The notes under the pieces: model-generated
The model's input: only the letters and a program-made list of their open reading frames with translations
Told to the model about the DNA's origin: nothing
Database searches by the model: none
Shown: positions 4,458-9,291 of the stretch, one piece after another
How the letters are laid out: every line of letters begins with the position of its first letter
How positions within the stretch are numbered: position 1 is the stretch's first letter
DNA from: Treponema sp.
GTDB lineage: Bacteria > Spirochaetota > Spirochaetia > Treponematales > Breznakiellaceae
Reading direction: 5' to 3'
DNA length: 9,291 nucleotides
Assembly (NCBI GenBank): GCA_031268245.1
Contig: JAIRXN010000101.1
Span: 1-9,291, forward strand
Program-made: the position numbers and the translations under genes

Positions 4458-7400
4458 ATGCAGTCTTTGGGAATTAACATAGGATCCACCAGCCTGAAAA
4501 TGGTTTTATTGGAAGATACCAGGGTAAAATGGAGCGCCGCAGTCCCTCACGAGGGGGATTTTTATGCGGCTGTAGGCCGGCTGCTGGAAGAAGGCCATGC
4601 TGTCGAAGAGACGCCCGCGCTGGTTACCGGGAATGAGGGACGCTTCATGTTCAATGTGGCCGGTACCCTGGAACCTCTCTGTGTTGAAGCCGCTCTGCGG
4701 GTTCTGAATCTCAAGGCCGATGCCGTGGTAAGCATGGGCGGTGAGGATCTGGTGGTTTACTCCCTGGATCAGAACGGGAAGATTATCAATAACTTCTCCG
4801 GCAACAAATGTGCCAGCGGTACCGGGGAATTCCTTAAGCAGCAGCTTGCCCGTATGGATATGACCATGGACGACATCGACAAGGTGCCTGACACCGCCAA
4901 GGTCTATCCCCTCTCCACCCGGTGTTCTGTATTCATGAAGAGTGACTGCACCCACAGGCTCAACAAGAGAGAGGCAACAAAGGACGATATTGTCCTTTCC
5001 CTGAGCGATGTCATGGCGGTCAAGGTTATCGACTTTTTGAAGCGGGCCAAGATTACAAAGGGGAAGGTGATTCTCACCGGGGGTATCACGCTCAACCGTC
5101 ATATCATACGGTTTATCCGGGAAAAGGCGCCGGAAATCGAATTTATCATCCCCGATACGGCTCCGGTCTTCGAGGCTCTGGGAGCCGCGGCTCTGGCGCC
5201 TCAGTCGGGAAGTCCTCTTCCCGCGGCGGGCAGTCTTCTCAAGCCCAACGAGATTCGTTTCGGTTCCCTTTCGGCCCTGAAAGACTGGGCGGGCAGGGTA
5301 AAGAGTTTCGAGAGGGGAGAGGGCAAAGTGAAGGCCGGACGGCCCTACATTCTGGGGGTTGACGGCGGTTCTACCACTACCAAGGCATGTCTTGTGGATA
5401 TGGAAACCGACGAGGTCGTGGCAAGCCATTACGGCCGCACCCATGGCGATCCGGTAAAGGCTCTCAGGGAATGTCTGGGGATCCTGCAGGAGAAGGTTAT
5501 TGCCGACACGGGAAGCAAGGATATTGATATACGCCTTGTGTCTACCACGGGTTCCAGCCGGGAGATACTGGGGGTCTTCCTGGAAACTCCCGGTGTGTAC
5601 AATGAAATTATCGCCCATTCGGTGGGGACTACCTATTTTGACGCAGAGGTGGAAACGATCTTTGAAATCGGGGGCCAGGATGCAAAGTATGTGTTCCTGA
5701 AAAACGGGGTTCCCATCGACTACGCGATGAACGAGGCGTGTTCCGCCGGAACCGGTTCCTTCCTTGAGGAGTCCGCCGCAGGGGATCTTTCGATCCACAG
5801 CGCCAAAGACATCGGGCCAATCGCGTTGGGAGCCGACGCTCCGCTTAAGTTTGGGGAGCACTGCAGCGCCTTTATCAACAGCGATATCCGCAAGGCGGTT
5901 CAGCAGGGGGCAACCAGGGAGAACATCACCGCGGGCATTGCCTGTTCCATCGTTTCCAATTACCTGAACCGGGTGGTGGGCAACAGAACCGTTGGCGGGA
6001 AGATCTTTTTGCAGGGCGGGGTCGCCAAGAATCCTGCGGTGCCTCTGGCCTTTGCCATGCTTCTCGACAAGGAAATTCTCGTGCCCCCTGCGCCTGAGCT
6101 GATGGGCTGTTTCGGCGTTGCCCTTCTTGCCAAGCGCAAGCATGCCGACGGCCTTCTTGAAGAGCGCAGAGTTGTCATCGACGAACTTTTGAGCCGGGAA
6201 ATCGGGTATGAGCGGGTCTTTACCTGCCGGAGCTGCGACAACCTCTGCCCCATTCAGGTGCTCACCGTGGCGGGCCACAAGTACATGTTCGGCGGCCGCT
6301 GCAACAAGTACACGAATATGCGCAAGTTGGTAAAGGATGTACCGGTTTTTGATTATGTTGAAAAGCGGCAGAGGATGCTCTTTGAAGAGTTTGCCGCCCC
6401 GGCGGAGACACAGGAAAAACACAATTTTACCGTCGGCATCCCGCGAGCTTTCAGCGTTCATACACTCTATCCGCTCTATTCATGGTTCTTCCATGAGCTG
6501 GGGATCAAGACCTTCCTTTCCACAGAGGTGGCCCATGCGGGTGTTGCCAGGGCGGAATCCACCTACTGTTTCCCCGCGGAAATTGCCCATGGAGCGGTGC
6601 AGGACTGTCTGGACAAGGGCGCCGACTATGTGCTGCTTCCCCATTTCCGCGATATGCCCTCCTACGAAGAGAATGTACACGCAAACTTTTGTCCCATAAC
6701 ACAAAGTCTGCCGTATTATATAGAAAAGGCTTTCCCGGACATCGACAAGAAATGCTGGCTGCCTTTGGTGGTGAGTTTTAAATTCGGCGAAGGCAAGGCG
6801 CTGGAGCTTTTCTGTCTCATGACAGCCCTCCTGGGTATAAGCGAAGAGGAAACGAAGGCGGCTTTTGAAAAGGCCCTGGCAAAGCAGAACGAGTACTTTG
6901 AAGCGTGCAAAGCTCTGGGGAAAGAGGCGCTTGAAGAATCCCGTAAGGCAGGCCGCCCTGTAATAGCCCTGCTGGGGAGGCCCTACAATGCCTTTACCGC
7001 GGAGGCCAACATGGGGATTCCCCGTAAATTTACCACCCGCGGTTACTCTATCGTACCCTTTGACATTCTTCCGTTCCAGGATGAAAAGATTTTCCCCAAC
7101 ATGTACTGGTACTACGGCCAGCAGGACGTGAAGGCGGCAGAACTCCTCAAGAAAGAGGATAACATCTACCTTACCTATATCACAAACTTTTCCTGCGCGC
7201 CGGATTCCTTTATCCTCCACTACATCAAGTGGGTAATGGGGCAGAAGCCTTTCCTTGTGCTGGAACTTGACAGTCATTCTGCGGATGCCGGTGTTGACAC
7301 GCGGGTTGAGGCTTTCCTCGATATCATCGACGGCTACCGGGCCAAGAAGGTGGAAATTGAAGCGGAACGCTTCGACAACGGCTGGAAATTCGTTGCCGAA

Positions 7401-8810
7401 AAAATTCCGGGAGCCTCATCTTCCAAAAGCGCCTTTGACCTGCGTATAGATAATACCAAAACCGGCGAGAGGGTTCCCATCGTGGGGAATAAACGGGTAA
7501 AGGTACTGCTCTCCAACATGGGGGCCATTTCTACCGAGTATATAGGAGCCGCGGTGCGGAGCCTGGGGATCAATGCGGAGGCTCTGCCGGTTGCAACGCC
7601 GAAGACCATACAGCTTGCCCGGTCCCACGCTTCCGGCAAGGAATGTGTGCCGAGTCATCTGGTGCTGGGCGGAGCATTACAGTATTTCTGGAGCGAGAAG
7701 TACCGCAAGGACGAACTCTACCTTCTCTTTGTGCCCATCACCACAGGCCCGTGCCGCACGGGGCAGTACTATGTCTACTACGAAAACCTCTTCAAGGATC
7801 TGCGTCTTGAAAACGTGGTTATCTTTATCCTTTCCGCGGATAATTCCTACGGGGAACTGGGGCCGGGCTTTGCCAAGGAAATGTGGCGGGGCTTTGTGCT
7901 TTCAGATTATCTCAAAGACATACAGACCAGCCTCAAGGCTCTTGCCGCCGACCCTGAAAAGGCGGTTGCCGATTATGAGCAGATCTGGCGCGGCCTCATG
8001 CATACCGTGGAATTTGAACCGAAGAAAATCTGGAAGCAGCTTGAGGCAGTTGCCGGGGAAGTTAAAAAGATACCGCTTAAACGGAAACTCGCAGACTGCC
8101 CGCGGGTACTTATCGTGGGAGAGATCTATGTCCGCCGGGATGATTTTGCAGTCGGCGAGTTGACGGATCTGATGAGCGAGCGGGGCATTGTAGTAAAGGT
8201 GGCGGGTATCTGCGAATGGATACACTACCTGGACTTTGTGCGGGAGTATTCCTACAAGAAACTTATTCGCCTTGAAAAACCGGGGAGACGGCTCTTTTCA
8301 AAGCCATGGAAGGATCTCAAGATGCTGGAAATTGAAGAGTGGTGGAAACACTCCATCGAAAAGAAGGTCCTGAAGATCCTCAATCCCACGGGCCTTGTTC
8401 CCGAAACCCCCCACGATATGCACGAGATCATGGAGAATACCCAGCGGAACTTTGTCAATCTGGAACTTAACAGCGAAATTGCCGTTTCCACCGGAGGAGC
8501 GGCCACCGCCATGGAGCATGGCTACTCGGGAATCGTGAATATCAGCCCCTTTGCCTGCCTTATCGGCCGGGTAATCGAAGGACTCTTTACCCCCTGGGCC
8601 CGGGAACGGAACTACCCGATCCTCTCCGTGGAGGTAGACGGAAACCTTCTGCCTCCGAATATCGTGAACAAGCTCAACATCTTTATGGTAAACGTGCTGC
8701 GTTTCCGGGGCGGCAGCGATCTTTCGCTCCTCGTGGACGCAGCCGGGAGCCGCAACCGCAGGTTCCCCACCGGCGACACAAAAAAGGAAAAAACCGCGGC
8801 TGTACATTAG
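4458..8810 (+). CDS. Giant fused 2-hydroxyacyl-CoA dehydratase activase (two ASKHA domains, DUF2229, HgdB-like tail)
   Basis: 1450 residues. Two BcrAD/BadFG-type ASKHA ATPase domains lie at about 3-250 and 298-560. The phosphate loops are GINIGSTSLK (5-14) and GVDGGSTTTK (300-309). Each domain keeps the cysteine pair that in HgdC holds one [4Fe-4S] cluster across a homodimer: C118 and C156 in the first, C428 and C469 in the second. A linker Cys motif follows (C590, C593, C597, C615). Then comes a DUF2229-like region (about 655-870, with YCFPAEIAHG and YVLLPHF) and a long C-terminal region with conserved-looking cysteines (C913 in SCAPDSF, C1063 in ECVPSH, C1099 in GPCRTG) that resembles HgdB/double-cubane reductases. 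The family uses ATP hydrolysis to push low-potential electrons into an acceptor cluster. The two ATPase domains could form an internal 'dimer', and the tail could be a built-in acceptor. The physiological substrate is unknown. No separate dehydratase subunits lie nearby. It is divergent from perR and monocistronic within the window. Confidence 0.9.
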   Translation: MQSLGINIGSTSLKMVLLEDTRVKWSAAVPHEGDFYAAVGRLLEEGHAVEETPALVTGNEGRFMFNVAGTLEPLCVEAALRVLNLKADAVVSMGGEDLVVYSLDQNGKIINNFSGNKCASGTGEFLKQQLARMDMTMDDIDKVPDTAKVYPLSTRCSVFMKSDCTHRLNKREATKDDIVLSLSDVMAVKVIDFLKRAKITKGKVILTGGITLNRHIIRFIREKAPEIEFIIPDTAPVFEALGAAALAPQSGSPLPAAGSLLKPNEIRFGSLSALKDWAGRVKSFERGEGKVKAGRPYILGVDGGSTTTKACLVDMETDEVVASHYGRTHGDPVKALRECLGILQEKVIADTGSKDIDIRLVSTTGSSREILGVFLETPGVYNEIIAHSVGTTYFDAEVETIFEIGGQDAKYVFLKNGVPIDYAMNEACSAGTGSFLEESAAGDLSIHSAKDIGPIALGADAPLKFGEHCSAFINSDIRKAVQQGATRENITAGIACSIVSNYLNRVVGNRTVGGKIFLQGGVAKNPAVPLAFAMLLDKEILVPPAPELMGCFGVALLAKRKHADGLLEERRVVIDELLSREIGYERVFTCRSCDNLCPIQVLTVAGHKYMFGGRCNKYTNMRKLVKDVPVFDYVEKRQRMLFEEFAAPAETQEKHNFTVGIPRAFSVHTLYPLYSWFFHELGIKTFLSTEVAHAGVARAESTYCFPAEIAHGAVQDCLDKGADYVLLPHFRDMPSYEENVHANFCPITQSLPYYIEKAFPDIDKKCWLPLVVSFKFGEGKALELFCLMTALLGISEEETKAAFEKALAKQNEYFEACKALGKEALEESRKAGRPVIALLGRPYNAFTAEANMGIPRKFTTRGYSIVPFDILPFQDEKIFPNMYWYYGQQDVKAAELLKKEDNIYLTYITNFSCAPDSFILHYIKWVMGQKPFLVLELDSHSADAGVDTRVEAFLDIIDGYRAKKVEIEAERFDNGWKFVAEKIPGASSSKSAFDLRIDNTKTGERVPIVGNKRVKVLLSNMGAISTEYIGAAVRSLGINAEALPVATPKTIQLARSHASGKECVPSHLVLGGALQYFWSEKYRKDELYLLFVPITTGPCRTGQYYVYYENLFKDLRLENVVIFILSADNSYGELGPGFAKEMWRGFVLSDYLKDIQTSLKALAADPEKAVADYEQIWRGLMHTVEFEPKKIWKQLEAVAGEVKKIPLKRKLADCPRVLIVGEIYVRRDDFAVGELTDLMSERGIVVKVAGICEWIHYLDFVREYSYKKLIRLEKPGRRLFSKPWKDLKMLEIEEWWKHSIEKKVLKILNPTGLVPETPHDMHEIMENTQRNFVNLELNSEIAVSTGGAATAMEHGYSGIVNISPFACLIGRVIEGLFTPWARERNYPILSVEVDGNLLPPNIVNKLNIFMVNVLRFRGGSDLSLLVDAAGSRNRRFPTGDTKKEKTAAVH

Positions 8811-8846
8811 ACTTGTTCAGTAACCAACCGGGTTATCGAACAAGTC
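8810..8846 (+). terminator. Hairpin at the activase stop codon, probable terminator
   Basis: GACTTGTTC (8810-8818) pairs with GAACAAGTC (8838-8846), and TAACC (8821-8825) with GGTTA (8831-8835). One mismatch and one wobble lie between the two helices, and the loop is 5 nt. The stem starts within the TAG stop codon. The following CTATATTTCG is only modestly T-rich, so termination may be inefficient or Rho-assisted. Confidence 0.6.
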
Positions 8847-8857
8847 CTATATTTCGT

Positions 8858-9055
8858 TCAATACAGTTCCTGGAACCAAGCCCCCGCAGCCCCAAGCCGC
8901 CGGGTAACATTTTCTCTTTCCCCCTCCCGAATCCCGCTTACTACTACCCTCAGGTAATCGCCATACCGTTCGTAATTCGGGCTAAATCCGGCTTCAACCA
9001 GACGGTTATAGACTGCCATGGCGTTTCTTGCATCATGAAAGGCCCAGCCTGTGCC
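8858..9055 (-). pseudogene. C-terminal remnant of a SPOR-like-domain protein
   Basis: A 65-codon minus-strand frame has an upstream in-frame TAA (9056-9058) and a TGA at 8858-8860. It reads GTGWAFHDARNAMAVYNRL, then VEAGFSPNYERYGDYLRVVV, then SGIREGERENVTRRLGAAG. This has the beta-alpha-beta-beta-alpha-beta rhythm of SPOR domains, whose repeats bind denuded peptidoglycan at septa (RlpA and related proteins). Signature-like points are N/A-x-A-x-x-x-x-x-L, G(F/L)-x-P-x-x-E and YLRVVV. The frame begins in mid-domain with no plausible start or ribosome site (the first ATG is codon 13), and the last strand ends prematurely at FQELY. I therefore read it as a decayed fragment of a longer lost gene. 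No other frame upstream continues it. Its similarity to treponemal proteins is from memory and needs a search. Confidence 0.5.
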
Positions 9056-9101
9056 TTATAGATGTTTGACTATCAAGACCGCCCTGACGGGGTAAAATAC
9101 A

Positions 9102-9110
9102 GGGGGGGGG
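9102..9110. repeat. Homopolymeric G9 tract
   Basis: Nine consecutive G residues lie between the SPOR-like remnant and the left end of the palindromic element. Such tracts can vary in length by slippage. No intact gene or promoter is evident for it to control in this window. Confidence 0.5.
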
Positions 9111-9114
9111 TAGC

Positions 9115-9261
9115 ACCCATATGCGTTTACTTTGAAAAAAGATAACCACGGACAGCACTGACAAGCACGGACAAAAGAGAGAATTTCAGCCAAAAGTCCG
9201 TGTTGTCCGTGTGGTCTGTGGTCTGTGGTTAATCAATAGTAATAAGTAAACGCATATGGGT
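9115..9261. repeat. 147-bp palindromic element with perfect 18-bp terminal inverted repeats
   Basis: ACCCATATGCGTTTACTT (9115-9132) is the exact reverse complement of 9244-9261. Inside, AACCACGGACAGCACTGACA and on to 9173 (direct units of about 10 bases, CACGGACA-like) pairs imperfectly with GTCCGTGTTGTCCGTGTGG and following units (GTCTGTG repeated) at 9196-9230. The whole unit could fold into a long hairpin with an A/T-rich loop near 9174-9195. It encodes no protein. It looks like a MITE or a dispersed intergenic hairpin repeat. Interior units of the CCACGGAC type recur in many environmental genomes, from memory. Confidence 0.75.
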
Positions 9262-9267
9262 TTAATA

Positions 9268-9286
9268 CCCCGCCGCTTGCGCGGGG
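9268..9286. repeat. REP-like G/C palindrome at the window edge
   Basis: CCCCGC (9268-9273) pairs with GCGGGG (9281-9286) around CGCTTGC. It directly follows the terminal repeat of the 147-bp element. It may be part of a longer mobile or REP-type sequence that continues beyond the window, or a terminator of a gene outside it. Confidence 0.45.
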
Positions 9287-9291
9287 AGGTT

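Noticed and set aside
4506..6461. 651-codon open frame antisense to the activase gene
   Set aside because: It lies opposite strongly conserved ATPase motifs, has a Gly/Arg/His-rich composition with no domain, and arises from the G+C-rich codon bias of the sense gene.
8813..9061. 82-codon plus-strand frame after the activase
   Set aside because: It starts inside the hairpin at the activase stop codon and is antisense to the better-supported SPOR-like frame.
9143..9232. CRISPR array (repeated CACGGAC-like units)
   Set aside because: Units are about 10 bases, contiguous, imperfect and in opposite orientations on the two sides, with no spacers. It is a hairpin element.

Overview
The window looks like chromosomal DNA of an anaerobic bacterium. 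A termite-gut or host-associated Treponema-like spirochaete is my best guess. The pointers are a giant fused 2-hydroxyacyl-CoA dehydratase activase, a PerR/reverse-rubrerythrin oxidative-stress pair, spirochaete-type lipoprotein signals and a SPOR-like remnant that resembles treponemal proteins from memory. Clostridial relatives cannot be excluded from sequence alone.

Layout. (1) Positions 1-240 hold the 3' end of a plus-strand hypothetical gene that looks cut short. (2) Positions 316-3075 hold a tightly packed, visibly A/T-rich minus-strand operon of four accessory genes, with gaps of 3, 21 and 0 bp. In transcription order they are a PD-(D/E)XK nuclease-like protein, a YaaA/DUF6884-like protein ending in a degenerate J-domain, a membrane-anchored canonical J-domain protein, and a lipoprotein with a transglutaminase-like Cys/His/Glu pattern. 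A promoter with a perfect TTGACA box drives it from 3095-3123. Its upstream edge coincides with a 26-bp inverted repeat (3125-3150 and 3205-3230), beyond which base composition returns to moderate G+C. This block is the most likely horizontally acquired, undescribed unit here. (3) Positions 3289-4331 (minus) hold perR followed by a reverse rubrerythrin, with a strong rho-independent terminator at 3220-3263. (4) Divergently, positions 4458-8810 (plus) encode a 1450-residue fused CoA-enzyme activase/reductase with two ASKHA ATPase domains and several cysteine motifs. A large hairpin lies at its stop codon. (5) Positions 8811-9291 have no intact gene. They hold a minus-strand 65-codon SPOR-like remnant, a G9 tract, a 147-bp palindromic element with perfect 18-bp ends, and the start of a REP-like G/C palindrome at the window edge.

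How the genes fit together. The PerR-reverse rubrerythrin operon detoxifies peroxide and oxygen. The divergent activase belongs to a family known for extremely oxygen-sensitive [4Fe-4S] clusters, so the arrangement makes physiological sense, though co-regulation is inferred. The four-gene A/T-rich operon has no evident link to these genes. Its nuclease-like, YaaA-like, J-domain and lipoprotein components make it a candidate for an uncharacterised stress or defence system. Both window flanks show gene fragments and palindromic repeats, as expected where genomes exchange DNA.
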